Assembly: GCF_043678055.1 (NCBI RefSeq)
Contig: NZ_JBHEQA010000003.1
Coordinates: 372,001-436,000, forward strand
Direction: 5' to 3'
Origin: Spongiimicrobium salis
Lineage (GTDB): Bacteria; Bacteroidota; Bacteroidia; Flavobacteriales; Flavobacteriaceae
Length of the DNA: 64,000 bases
Position numbers and translations under genes: made by a program. Positions 20,101 to 28,261 of this stretch are shown piece after piece. A model generated the notes under the pieces. It was not told where the DNA came from. It searched no databases and saw nothing but the letters and a program-made list of their open reading frames with translations. The stretch's first letter is position 1; each line of letters begins with the position of its first letter.

Positions 20101-20333
20101 AAGCCTGCTTTAATGACATCGTCTGGCTTTTTCCAAAATGCTGCGTTCACCGTATTTGTGCCAATAGGGATATAATCCCAGTTCATTCCATTGATCATAA
20201 ACTTTTCACCGTCTACAACCAATTGCGTCCCTTTTTCATCATCTACAATTTCCACTTTACTAGACTGTGTAAAGGCCACTGTTGTAGCTAGGAAAAATGT
20301 TAAGCTGAGTAGTTTTTTCTGAATTGTATTCAT
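17139..20333 (-). CDS. TIM-barrel glycosidase fused to a predicted outer-membrane beta-barrel
   Basis: A 1064-residue protein with two unlike halves. The signal peptide is MNTIQKKLLSLTFFLATTVAFTQ, which decides the start at 20333; a longer frame to 20417 only adds an unlikely leader. Residues about 25-410 form a GH2/GH5-like clan-A barrel with a probable acid/base E172 in YLLGNENNYG and nucleophile E277 in VMFTEFGADAF. After a linker rich in Pro, Asp and Thr (about 455-475) come roughly 550 residues of alternating polar/aromatic beta-strands, such as KFGVEVGGIWAG, AHIGFLANRTFF and a final WEIMTYVHINIGQ, typical of an outer-membrane beta-barrel. It heads the operon. A self-anchored surface or periplasm-facing glycosidase is the likely reading; exact GH family and substrate are unknown. 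Confidence 0.78.
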   Translation of the reverse strand: MNTIQKKLLSLTFFLATTVAFTQSSKVEIVDDEKGTQLVVDGEKFMINGMNWDYIPIGTNTVNAAFWKKPDDVIKAGLDTEMSLLKNMGVNVIRQYTGVPARWIQYIYENYGIYTMLNHSFGRYGLTLDGVWTPVTIYDNPKTEAYLLSEMEELVKGYKDTPGLLMYLLGNENNYGLFWAGAETEDFPDSDEEKKFIGEKRGRPMYRLMNEAAKKMKALDASHPVAICNGDVLFIDIVAEECPDIDIYGTNTYRGVSFGDMFDVVKQKLNKPVMFTEFGADAFNAVENKEDQYSQAYYMVGNWKEIYENAAGMGKANNSIGGFTFQFSDGWWKFGFDDRKNADVHDNNASWSNGGYARDLASEGANNMNEEWFGICAKGATNPRGLYELYPRAAYYALKEAHQLNPYEEGVNLGFINNHFNNIQLMDAVLKARGDKAALQGQQSSLLRISNLQAKFATFSTGGSLITTPDTPNPDEPNTFPNQLGFDHLQSYFIGVEGNPAPNMRAEVNLNVVGNVAQNPINEIFYENNSRPIDVSTNVGDVVVSDVNRVRVYQAEFEWNAKEFDLRGFYRTGHYHWGYEGDFFGFYPEANYGPNLDIYNGEILGVEVDGKGPLKGLKAAIGPQLWWGANPTMLFKYKTHIGKFDVTGIYHRDFETELVFDENGRRVLDANQVRSGVIPAYPTERAAIAIEREFGKFGVEVGGIWAGNPLNGSTFQDVRGTPGNYTVFEDRVQNSDNWGGKVKVTYEGGKFNWYGQGAAMGLVANGGADQTLTFTGWKLRDTGSGNQVNILSGFTYATGNFQIAPNFLWQKPLVDAIPNGIDGPGRLRNIIDDPFAVRGNRETTGGEILLTFDPTPGTWMYEWDNDRAEDAKFAMNLGFVYRHLPTTQDAHIGFLANRTFFAFPNAAPAEDLWEVHSRMVSKLSPDLGIIGNFYYGNGQANGDSDRLIKRFGGDIRAIYKNMRFRTHVKVNDWGPFDYHRDFNLTFPLQLMLDVSTTLGKPDWFILPSTQVGIRGTWRSLNEFSPRYAPNEAAPFSNEPLISTTGFGNGSEWEIMTYVHINIGQ

Positions 20334-20550
20334 ATAGTTTTTATTGGATAGGATAAACATATTGTAAAAAATTGCGGATTCCCTAAATAAGACCTCAACA
20401 AAAAACATACATATCAATAAAATACTTTAAAAACTACGGATTTCTCATTTTAGATTTAGCTAAAGTGAGTAATAGCAGGCAATTCCATTAAATGTTAAAA
20501 AAATAAACTTTAGGAAATATTTAAGTAAAAATTACCATTTGTATAGGTAA

Positions 20551-20599
20551 TGTTAAGGCCTAAATAATCAATGTTAAGGTGCTAAAAGAACTTGTTAAG
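20551..20599 (-). promoter_or_regulatory. Three TGTTAAG direct repeats on a 21-bp pitch
   Basis: TGTTAAG starts at 20551, 20572 and 20593, exactly two helical turns apart; the first two extend to AATGTTAAGG. The array lies just after the regulator gene stop and about 220-265 bp upstream of the start of the GH-barrel fusion gene. It is a candidate binding site for the LuxR-type domain of the adjacent sensor/regulator. No clear TAnnTTTG promoter box was found between the array and the start. Confidence 0.55.
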
Positions 20600-20604
20600 T
20601 TATC

Positions 20605-23400
20605 TTAAAGCTCTAAAATGTAGTTTACTAGATTATCTTCATGTTGTAAATCCAACTTTTTTCGAAGTCGATAGCGTTTGATTTCAACACTGCGGTGGGA
20701 AATATTAAGAAGTTTGGCTATTTCTTTGGATGACAAATTTAATCGTAAATAGGCACATAATTTTAAATCGTTCGGTGAAAGCGAAGGGTGTGTTGATTTT
20801 ACCTTTTTTAGAAACTCACTATCAGCATTATTAAAAGCTTCCTGGAAAAGCTCCCAATCATCATTCTGTTTTAGGCTTTTATCTATAATCTTTATGACCG
20901 GTTTTACCGCATTTTTATCTTCAATGGTATTCAATTCATCTTTTATTGTTGTGAGCAATTCATTCTTCTTTATAATACTCATGGTAGAAGCGGCAAGTTC
21001 TTTACTCTTGCTCTTATTCTCAATTTCCAATTGTTCATTCTTAATACGAATGATTTCTTTTTCATTTTGAATTCTTGCAAATTTAAGCTCTTGCTTATTC
21101 TTTTCTATTAATTTTTGCCCTTGCCTTTTATAGTATTGCCTATAAATGTTATGCATCAAGAAAATCAGCAATATAAAACCAACAATATATAGAATGATCA
21201 TTACCGTAGAGATATACCAAGGTTTCGCAATTTCAAAAGTATAAGAAGCCGTATTTGTTGAAACAGTATTCCCAATTTTCGCCCTCACTTGAAAGGTGTA
21301 TACGCCAAAGGGAAGGTTTTCATAGAATACTTCTGCATCTTCAGACCATTCACTCCATTCATCGTACATTCCTTCAATGCGATATTGATATACCGTACTT
21401 AAGTATCTGTTGTATTCGGGGGCATAAAATGAAAACTCAAAATCGTTTTCATTATTCGGGAAAGTTCCTTCCACAGCCGTATTTATTAGACTCTCATTCG
21501 TTTTATTCTCTCCGTTGGCCACGCGTGCGATATGGACTTGGAAATCATGATCCGGTTGTTGATTGATATCTACGGTAATATATCCCGAAGTCTTACCTAG
21601 TAAATAAGTATTTCCGTTATCTAGGCTTATCATATTTTCATAGCCAAGAATACCGTCTCTCATTTCCTTTGTCAGCGGGATACTCTTAATGATAGGTTTG
21701 CTCGTAAGTCCCGTAGATGTTACAAAACTTATTTTTGACTTGGTAAAAATCCAGAGCTTATTGTCTTTTTCATCTACAATCAGCTTTCCAGATTCATAGT
21801 CATTTTCATCATATACACTGCTCAGAAGACTATCCATTACAAATGCTTGCCGGTCAGCATTGAATTTGAAAATTCCTTTTTTATAAGAATACAGCAAGTC
21901 CCCATTATATCGAACCAAGCCTGAGTTGGACCCTTTGATCAAAGTATCTTTATGTACCGTCTGTACCTCAAAGAAGGCATCGTCCACATTTAATTCAAAA
22001 ACGCCGTTGTATTCGTGATTCACAAAAATTGTATTCCCAAGGGTTTCGAAGTATCGTGAAGAGTTGTTAAACTTGTTGATTTTGTTTCTCAACCGCCAAC
22101 TTGTATTGAATTTCTCCAATACATATAGGCCATCGTAATTTCCTTGCAACAACAGATTGGGTCTCCCCTCTATTTTTCCAATATCCCATGTACCCTGAAT
22201 ATTGGCTATTTTTTGTACCCTGTCCCCCAAAACGATAAACGTCCCTGAATGATGGCCACAAAACAAGGTGTTGTCAATCTCTCTAAGGGACCATGCCTGC
22301 CCCTGGGTTCCGGGTATAAAGATAAAATCGCCTTTACTCTTATACGGTTTATAGAACAACCCTTGATTTGTTCCCAGATATAAATTTTCATTGTACAAAG
22401 CTGCAGTATAAACACTGCCCAATACTCCTTTGTAGTCATTAAATACCTCGTAGGGAGCACCCAAGTTTACGTAGCTTATTCCATAGTCAAGACCCGACCA
22501 TATATTGTTGTCCATATCCTCAAACAAGGCCAAAACCGTATTATTGGATAGTCCGTTGTTTTGATTGATCTGAAAAATAAGTTCTCCTTCTGCACTTAAA
22601 TGGATGAGCCCACTTGATATGGTCCCCAGTACAAAACTTCCATCGTTTAACTGAATTCCGTTGTACAGACTAAAGTTTGATAAAAATTCATTGGGAAAAG
22701 CTTCTGCTTGGACCAATTGGTCATTGATTACTTTATAAAAACCATTATCTCTTGTAAGAATCAACATTTTGTCTTCCCTTCCAAAGACATGAATAACTTC
22801 ATCGGTTTTCACAATGGCATCATCAAAAATCAAAAAATCCTTTCCAGATTCAATTTTAAACACCCCTTCTCCAATCCGTTGAAAATAAATATTCTGCCCT
22901 ACCTTGAACATTTTGGTAATGGTATGATCAGAATCTATGATATTTATAGTTTCATTAGCTACATTATAGATGTAAATACGCTTTAAAGATTGAAAGACCA
23001 GATAATCATCGATGCTGATAATATTCCAAAACTCTTCATCTTCAAGAAGGGCTATACTTAGTTTTTTGGAGAGGGAAGTGTAGTCCAAAACCCCCAAAGC
23101 ATTTTTTTTCCAGTATCCAAACTCCATGAAACTTCCCGTATATATGCGGTCCTCAACCACTTTAACCGATCGCATTATAGTTTCACTAGGAGAAGGAAAA
23201 AGTCTCCAAGTAGCTCCATTAAACTCCAACAACCCATTACTATTGGCCACATAGATAAGTTTTTCCGAGGATTGGGAAATGGCCCAGTTCTGATTTTCAC
23301 CATGGTAATCCTGAGGATAGAAATTTTGAATGGGTGGAAGCTCTTGGGACAGCAGCCCGAAGCTTAAACCGAAGAAAAAGAAGCAAAGAATATATTTCAA
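20605..23400 (-). CDS. Transmembrane sensor/regulator: beta-propeller, Y_Y_Y domain, coiled coil, LuxR-type HTH
   Basis: A 931-residue regulator. It has a signal peptide (to about residue 19), then a large periplasmic sensor of repeated NGLLEFNG/NGVFEL-type beta-propeller blades (about 25-640). A Y_Y_Y domain (about 645-715, including YQYRIEGMYDEWSEWS) follows, then one transmembrane helix (STVMIILYIVGFILLIFLM, about 725-745), a charged coiled coil, and a C-terminal LuxR/GerE-like helix-turn-helix (LNLSSKEIAKLLNISHRSVEIKRYRLRKKL). This is the one-component cousin of hybrid two-component PUL regulators: glycan sensing outside, DNA binding inside. There is no kinase domain. It is beside and on the same strand as the beta-glucan operon and is its likely activator. 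TGTTAAG repeats begin 6 bp past its stop. Confidence 0.87.
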   Translation of the reverse strand: MKYILCFFFFGLSFGLLSQELPPIQNFYPQDYHGENQNWAISQSSEKLIYVANSNGLLEFNGATWRLFPSPSETIMRSVKVVEDRIYTGSFMEFGYWKKNALGVLDYTSLSKKLSIALLEDEEFWNIISIDDYLVFQSLKRIYIYNVANETINIIDSDHTITKMFKVGQNIYFQRIGEGVFKIESGKDFLIFDDAIVKTDEVIHVFGREDKMLILTRDNGFYKVINDQLVQAEAFPNEFLSNFSLYNGIQLNDGSFVLGTISSGLIHLSAEGELIFQINQNNGLSNNTVLALFEDMDNNIWSGLDYGISYVNLGAPYEVFNDYKGVLGSVYTAALYNENLYLGTNQGLFYKPYKSKGDFIFIPGTQGQAWSLREIDNTLFCGHHSGTFIVLGDRVQKIANIQGTWDIGKIEGRPNLLLQGNYDGLYVLEKFNTSWRLRNKINKFNNSSRYFETLGNTIFVNHEYNGVFELNVDDAFFEVQTVHKDTLIKGSNSGLVRYNGDLLYSYKKGIFKFNADRQAFVMDSLLSSVYDENDYESGKLIVDEKDNKLWIFTKSKISFVTSTGLTSKPIIKSIPLTKEMRDGILGYENMISLDNGNTYLLGKTSGYITVDINQQPDHDFQVHIARVANGENKTNESLINTAVEGTFPNNENDFEFSFYAPEYNRYLSTVYQYRIEGMYDEWSEWSEDAEVFYENLPFGVYTFQVRAKIGNTVSTNTASYTFEIAKPWYISTVMIILYIVGFILLIFLMHNIYRQYYKRQGQKLIEKNKQELKFARIQNEKEIIRIKNEQLEIENKSKSKELAASTMSIIKKNELLTTIKDELNTIEDKNAVKPVIKIIDKSLKQNDDWELFQEAFNNADSEFLKKVKSTHPSLSPNDLKLCAYLRLNLSSKEIAKLLNISHRSVEIKRYRLRKKLDLQHEDNLVNYILEL

Positions 23401-23517
23401 ATTCCGAGAGATTGATAATTCAAGTCAATAATATAGGTACTTTTTCTCTAGAAAGCCAAATTTTTAAATTTCATATCCCGTAAATCCTATCTTTTAGCCA
23501 ACCCATTTTCGGACAAC

Positions 23518-23547
23518 AAAAAACCCAAACAGCGCTGTTTGGGTTTT
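23518..23547 (-). terminator. Intrinsic terminator, perfect 13-bp stem
   Basis: AAACCCAAACAGC (23521-23533) pairs perfectly with GCTGTTTGGGTTT (23534-23546). On the minus strand it is followed by a T-rich run. It lies 24 nt past the stop of the small membrane-protein gene and separates it from the regulator gene. A-rich sequence on one side and T-rich on the other would also allow plus-strand function. Confidence 0.85.
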
Positions 23548-23570
23548 CAATTTGCTTTTTTTCGTGGCTG

Positions 23571-24074
23571 CTACAAATGTTGTGCAAGGTCATCCATATC
23601 TTCAAATTGCTTCTTTACGTGGGTAAACATAAAATTCCCCAAAACAATAAAAAGATAAAACACCACTAATAATGCCACAACCAAAGTTGTCGTAAGCTCT
23701 TTACCCTGTAAATAGGCCGGCACAAGTGTTAAAATCCAAAGTACCATTACAAATTGTTCATATTTTTGCCGTTTTAATGTTTGCTTCCTGTATTCTTGGA
23801 TATGCAGCAGCAATTCACCCACGGCATTAATTTGAGGATTGATTTTCTTCAACCAGAGAAATTTAAAGGCATACGCCCCCATAAGCACTCCTCCCAGAAT
23901 CAAAGCCACACAATAAGCGGTATTGTTACTATGACGATAGGCTAAAATAAAAGATATGATCACATAGGCAACAGCCAAATACTTTGCCGTTTTAGAGCCT
24001 GTGATCATACTCTTAAATAGGTTTTTGAGCATCTTATAATTTTGATTCTTGATTTCCTGAGACATCTTTTCCAT
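23571..24074 (-). CDS. Small membrane protein, function unknown
   Basis: A 167-residue protein with four clear hydrophobic segments: YLAVAYVIISFILAY, CVALILGGVLMGAYAFKFLW, FVMVLWILTLVPAYL and TTLVVALLVVFYLFIVLGNFMF. The middle loop is charged (HIQEYRKQTLKRQKYEQ) and should be cytoplasmic. I do not recognise a family. The start could also be the ATG three codons in (MSQEIKNQN). The gene has its own terminator and about 155 bp of non-coding sequence upstream, so it is probably a single-gene unit unrelated to the glucan locus. Confidence 0.7.
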   Translation of the reverse strand: MEKMSQEIKNQNYKMLKNLFKSMITGSKTAKYLAVAYVIISFILAYRHSNNTAYCVALILGGVLMGAYAFKFLWLKKINPQINAVGELLLHIQEYRKQTLKRQKYEQFVMVLWILTLVPAYLQGKELTTTLVVALLVVFYLFIVLGNFMFTHVKKQFEDMDDLAQHL

Positions 24075-24230
24075 GAGTTTATTGGTTTTTGTTCGTATTG
24101 GTACGAATTGATTCGTCCTTATGGTGTAAAACTAAGAATAGGCCCAAGGAATTGAAATGGAAATATGACCAACGGTAAATAGTAGCTATTGAGCGGAAAA
24201 AAACCTATAAGTTCCTTTCTGTAAAACAGC

Positions 24231-24680
24231 TTAGGGATTGGTCCAGTAATCTACCACAAATACTTTTTCCAGATGTGGTTGTAAGCTTTGTACAAATGCC
24301 TGATGCTGTGGATGCGGAGTATATACACTGTCCCGATCGGCTTCGGAGGCAAATGTGAGGAGATAACAATGGGTAAACCCTTGATGGAAATTCTCTGGAC
24401 TATCATTAAGGCCCCATTCAAAATCTTGTATCACAGGAATGGAATCTGCCAATGCATTGAATGCCTGGTTCAATCGGTTGACATCCTCTTCTGTTGATTC
24501 TTCATTAAATTTAAAAATCACAACATGACGAAGTAACTTCTCCTGTTTTTCTGTTTTATCCATAGTGCTTTCCGAAATATCTTCTTTTTGATTAGATGCT
24601 GCTTTTTCTTGACAGGCTATACTTGTAAAGAGGAAAAAAAGTAGCAGAATGCCTGGTAATTTTATTTTAGTGTTGTTCAT
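24231..24680 (-). CDS. Dabb-domain (stress-responsive alpha/beta barrel) lipoprotein
   Basis: A 149-residue protein with a lipoprotein signal (LFTSIACQEKA) and one Dabb domain at about residues 50-147. It starts LLRHVVIFKFNEESTEEDVNRL, the usual Dabb opening, and ends with YTPHPQHQAFVQSLQPHLEKVFVVDYW. Dabb domains are ferredoxin-like folds that dimerise; many have no proven function. The lipobox suggests an envelope location, which is common for Bacteroidota members. No operon partner is evident. Confidence 0.85.
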   Translation of the reverse strand: MNNTKIKLPGILLLFFLFTSIACQEKAASNQKEDISESTMDKTEKQEKLLRHVVIFKFNEESTEEDVNRLNQAFNALADSIPVIQDFEWGLNDSPENFHQGFTHCYLLTFASEADRDSVYTPHPQHQAFVQSLQPHLEKVFVVDYWTNP

Positions 24681-25000
24681 ATCGCTTATTTTAAATTTAG
24701 TTTTAGCTCAAAATACGGTTAAAAAAAGCACAATACCACACGAAAAATACTTTAGTGCCAATCTCACATTAACGCTAAACTTTGTACTCCAGGAGTTCTA
24801 AACTTGCTCTTCCTCTACACCTTATCTCCGAATGTTGCAAAGATGCAGGAACAAGAATAAAAATAGTATCACATTTTTAGCATAAACTTGTACAATATTA
24901 ATTTTTTAAAGGCTCAAAATTTCCCATTTTATCAATTTCATATGAATTAGAAATACGATAGAGCTGTGTAATGACCTAACCCAAATGAAATAGGGGAATA
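24681..25000. other. AT-rich intergenic region, nothing recognised
   Basis: About 320 bp between the Dabb lipoprotein and the rhodanese gene. I see no ORF with coding character, no hairpin with a T-run and no repeat. It should hold the promoter of the Dabb gene. Confidence 0.5.
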
Positions 25001-25960
25001 CTATCTATAAATACGCGTTATACTGTCTTGCTCAAAAGGATAGTCTTCAAAATGGCTCCATTCTACCCATGATCCATCGTAGTTTCGTACATTTTTATAT
25101 CCCAACAATTCCCGTAGTACAAAAGTAGTATGGGCAGAGCGCACACCACTGTGGCAATATACAATAACGGTATCGCTTTTTGATTTTATCAAGCGGGCGT
25201 ATATTCGTACCAATTCTTGCTTAGGTTTAAATCGCATATCTCCCATAAGGTTCACGGCATTAGACCAATCCATACTCCTACTCCTTATGATACGACCTGC
25301 TTTTTTAGCTCCATTTTTCTTTCTTTTCCCTGTGAATTCATCTTGCGTTCTAGTGTCTAGGATTACCCAATTGCTTTCCTTGACCAAGGCATTTCTCAAG
25401 GTTTTTTTCTGAATATTTAGAGGTATAGCCTGTTGTACATGGGGTAATTGAAATTTCGCGGGTTTTCTGGAAATCATCGCTGTGGACATGTTACCGCCTG
25501 CCATTTTCCAGGATTGTATTCCTCCATTTAGAAGTTGTACTTTAGTAAAACCATAAGAAGAAAGTACCCACCAAAGACGTGCCGCATCGCAGGATCCCCG
25601 ATCATCATATACAATGAGTCTATGACCATTATGAATTCCAAGTTTGGAAAATAAGTTTTCTATGGTTTTCCCAGAAGCCATCATTCCCCCATATGGAAAA
25701 TCTGCACTTTCTATATCGGTTCTCCAAAGTTGTACTGCTTTGGGAAGGTGTTCTTTTTCATAAATCACTTTCTCTCTAAAATCAATAAGTACTATGTTGG
25801 GGTCGCTTATTTCTTGAAGTAAGGTTTCTGCTTCAATCAGAGGGGTTAATTGGTATGATTGAAGTTCTAATTTTTCTTGACCTGCCTTTGGATGGGATTG
25901 TCTGCACCCCATGATAAAAAAAAGAAAAGGAAAGCCTATTAAAAGTATATTCCTGCTCAT
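25001..25960 (-). CDS. Two-domain rhodanese (thiosulfate/mercaptopyruvate sulfurtransferase type) lipoprotein
   Basis: A 319-residue protein with a lipoprotein signal (PFLFFIMGCRQS, Cys19) and two rhodanese domains. The first (about 40-160) has IVYDDRGSCDAARLWWVLSSYG and lacks an active-site loop cysteine, as usual for the N-terminal domain of this family. The second (about 190-315) has the loop VYCHSGVRSAHT with the sulfur-accepting Cys. Known reaction: transfer of sulfane sulfur from thiosulfate or mercaptopyruvate to an acceptor. The lipobox predicts an envelope-anchored enzyme. It stands alone with non-coding flanks. Confidence 0.9.
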   Translation of the reverse strand: MSRNILLIGFPFLFFIMGCRQSHPKAGQEKLELQSYQLTPLIEAETLLQEISDPNIVLIDFREKVIYEKEHLPKAVQLWRTDIESADFPYGGMMASGKTIENLFSKLGIHNGHRLIVYDDRGSCDAARLWWVLSSYGFTKVQLLNGGIQSWKMAGGNMSTAMISRKPAKFQLPHVQQAIPLNIQKKTLRNALVKESNWVILDTRTQDEFTGKRKKNGAKKAGRIIRSRSMDWSNAVNLMGDMRFKPKQELVRIYARLIKSKSDTVIVYCHSGVRSAHTTFVLRELLGYKNVRNYDGSWVEWSHFEDYPFEQDSITRIYR

Positions 25961-26357
25961 AGTATCTTATAGCAACTGATGAATATTGATTCGGTGTTGA
26001 AAAGAACGGGGCGCAGCACTTAAAAACACGCTACATTCTCTTTAAAGATACTATATTTTCATTCGGCAATATTCTGACAAACAGTGCATTTCTCTGCAGG
26101 AAGTCATCCGTAACCCTAAAAGGGCTTTGCAATAAGTAGTCTTCTCAAAGCAAATTATTATAGCACGGCTGGCTTTATATAATCCGCAATGAGAAGACGG
26201 ACACTACTACGATAAGAAAACCTATGTTCCCTTTACAGGTTTTATCTTATACAGCAATAAAAAGTATGATTGCAAAGGAAATTAGTCCGGGATACTGACT
26301 TTCTTCCCAAGCTATTCTTGTGTAACTCCTTTGGTTTGAGCTACAATGGGTTACCTC
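25961..26357. other. Intergenic region, no gene recognised
   Basis: About 400 bp between the rhodanese gene and the KDPG aldolase stop. The only structure seen is an interrupted inverted repeat (TCTTCTCA near 26139 and TGAGAAGA near 26189). It has no T-run and is not a convincing terminator. Coding potential is poor in all frames. Confidence 0.45.
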
Positions 26358-27026
26358 TTAGGCCTTACATTGTTGGATCGTTTTTAGAGTACGTGCTACC
26401 AATTCCTGTAAGCCTGCATAATTTTCCTCTTTTAAAATCTCTATAGAAATTAATTTAGAGCCCATTCCAACACAGGTAACACCCGCATCGAACCATGCTT
26501 TTAAGTTACTTTCTTCCGTACTTACACCTCCAGTGGGCATTATACTGGTCCAAGGTTGTGGCCCTTTGATTGCCTTCACAAAACCAGGACCATAAATGGC
26601 GCCTGGGAAGAGTTTAATAATTTCACAGCCCAGTTCTTCCGCCCTGTTGATTTCGGTTAAGGAGCCACAACCCGGAGACCAAAGCACCTTTTTTCGATTA
26701 CAAACTAGAGCGATATCTTCGCGTAAAGAAGGTGTCACAATAAAGTTGGCTCCCATTTGCATAAATAAAGAGGCGGCAGCTGCATCTGTAATTGATCCCA
26801 CGCCCATGATCATTCCTGGAAGTTCTTTAAGTGCATATTTGTTCAATTCTGAAAATACTTCAAAACCAAAATCGCCACGGGCCGTAAATTCCATTAAACG
26901 GGCACCACCATCATAACAGGCTTTTAATACTTTTTTTCCCAATTGGATATCTGGGTGATAGAACAAAGGTACCATCCCCGTTTCTTGCATCACTTGGGCC
27001 ACTTCTATTCTAGAATATTTTGCCAT
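26358..27026 (-). CDS. eda: KDPG/KHG aldolase
   Basis: A 222-residue class I aldolase. K138 in EIIKLFPGA is the Schiff-base lysine and E47 in LMEFTARG the catalytic glutamate. IMPTGGVS is the phosphate-binding loop. It splits 2-keto-3-deoxy-6-phosphogluconate into pyruvate and glyceraldehyde-3-phosphate, the last step of alginate monomer catabolism. It follows KDG kinase by 8 nt, so the two are co-transcribed with the SDR and MFS genes. Confidence 0.95.
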   Translation of the reverse strand: MAKYSRIEVAQVMQETGMVPLFYHPDIQLGKKVLKACYDGGARLMEFTARGDFGFEVFSELNKYALKELPGMIMGVGSITDAAAASLFMQMGANFIVTPSLREDIALVCNRKKVLWSPGCGSLTEINRAEELGCEIIKLFPGAIYGPGFVKAIKGPQPWTSIMPTGGVSTEESNLKAWFDAGVTCVGMGSKLISIEILKEENYAGLQELVARTLKTIQQCKA

Positions 27027-27034
27027 AACTTTAT

Positions 27035-28075
27035 TTAACGTGCGACCCTCCCTGAGGCGTCTCCACTCATTAGTTTTTCTACTTCAGCAACTGTTGCCAG
27101 ATTTGCATCACCTTTGATCGTGTGCTTTAGGCAAGATGCCGCTACGGCAAAGTTAAGGGCATTTTGATCATCTTCAGGATATTTTAACAATCCATAGATT
27201 AGGCCTCCCATGAAAGAATCTCCACCACCAACGCGATCCACAATATCCGTAATTTGATATTCCGGAGATTTAAACATGGTTTCGCCATCATACAAAACCC
27301 CTGCCCAGGTATTATGAGAAGCGGAAATAGAACCTCTAAGTGTGGTGATTACTTTCTTAGCTCTTGGAAATTTTTGCATCATTTGCGTACATACGGACAA
27401 AAAGGCTTCTGCTTTCACATGTTCTCCTTGTGTGGTAATATCAAGACCATCTGGTTTTATGCCAAAGTGTTTTTCAGCATCCTCCTCATTTCCTAAAATG
27501 ATATCACAGTAAGAGGTCAATTCGGACATAATAGCTTCTCGATCCCCTCCATATTTCCAAAGTTTGGCTCGATAATTTAAATCTGTTGATATGGTAATTC
27601 CCATAGCACTGGCGGCTTTTACGGCTTCTAGACAGGCATCGGCCGCTCCCTGCGAAATTGCCGGGGTAATTCCCGTCCAATGGAACCAGGCGACTCCAGA
27701 AAAAACCGCTTCCCAATCTACCATACCTTTTTCAATTTCCGCCATGGCGGAATGAGCGCGATCATACACTACTTTACTTCCTCTGGAAACAGCTCCCGTT
27801 TCCAGAAAGTAAATGCCCAAACGGTCACCTCCATACACTATTTTATCCACGCCAACCCCACGTTTACGCATTTCCATGAGGGCGCATTCCCCAATGTCAT
27901 TTTTAGGCAATCTCGTTACAAAATCCACCGGCACGCCATAATTGGCCAAGGAGACGGCCACATTAGACTCTCCGCCACCGTAGACTACATCAAAACTATT
28001 GGTTTGCGAAAACCTTAAAAATCCCGGAGGCGCTAATCGTAGCATGATCTCTCCGAAAGTCACTACTTTTTTCAT
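27035..28075 (-). CDS. kdgK: 2-keto-3-deoxygluconate kinase, PfkB family
   Basis: A 346-residue PfkB-family kinase. The N terminus KKVVTFGEIMLRLAPPG and YGGGESNVAVSLA are typical of KDG kinase, and VDRVGGGDSFMGGLIYGLL carries the anion hole and the catalytic Asp near residue 287. It phosphorylates KDG to KDPG in the cytoplasm. It lies between the SDR that should make KDG from DEH and the KDPG aldolase, which supports the substrate. 186 bp separate it from the SDR gene, so an additional promoter is possible. Confidence 0.93.
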   Translation of the reverse strand: MKKVVTFGEIMLRLAPPGFLRFSQTNSFDVVYGGGESNVAVSLANYGVPVDFVTRLPKNDIGECALMEMRKRGVGVDKIVYGGDRLGIYFLETGAVSRGSKVVYDRAHSAMAEIEKGMVDWEAVFSGVAWFHWTGITPAISQGAADACLEAVKAASAMGITISTDLNYRAKLWKYGGDREAIMSELTSYCDIILGNEEDAEKHFGIKPDGLDITTQGEHVKAEAFLSVCTQMMQKFPRAKKVITTLRGSISASHNTWAGVLYDGETMFKSPEYQITDIVDRVGGGDSFMGGLIYGLLKYPEDDQNALNFAVAASCLKHTIKGDANLATVAEVEKLMSGDASGRVAR

Positions 28076-28261
28076 TTAATTACTATTTTCTTGATTGCTC
28101 TTTTAATTGCCAAGTTTTAGCTACAGATTTATCTATTGTTGAACAGCCTCGTTTCCAAATATAAAAAACAATGCTTCAACAATGAAAACCTTCCCTATTT
28201 TGCGATTTCATATCGCAAATTCATGGGTATATTTCTTGGTGTTTCCCTAGGTATTAAAAAA

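Noticed and set aside
26138..26200. Interrupted inverted repeat upstream of the rhodanese gene
   Set aside because: The arms are short, the loop is over 40 nt, and there is no T-run or link to a known element.
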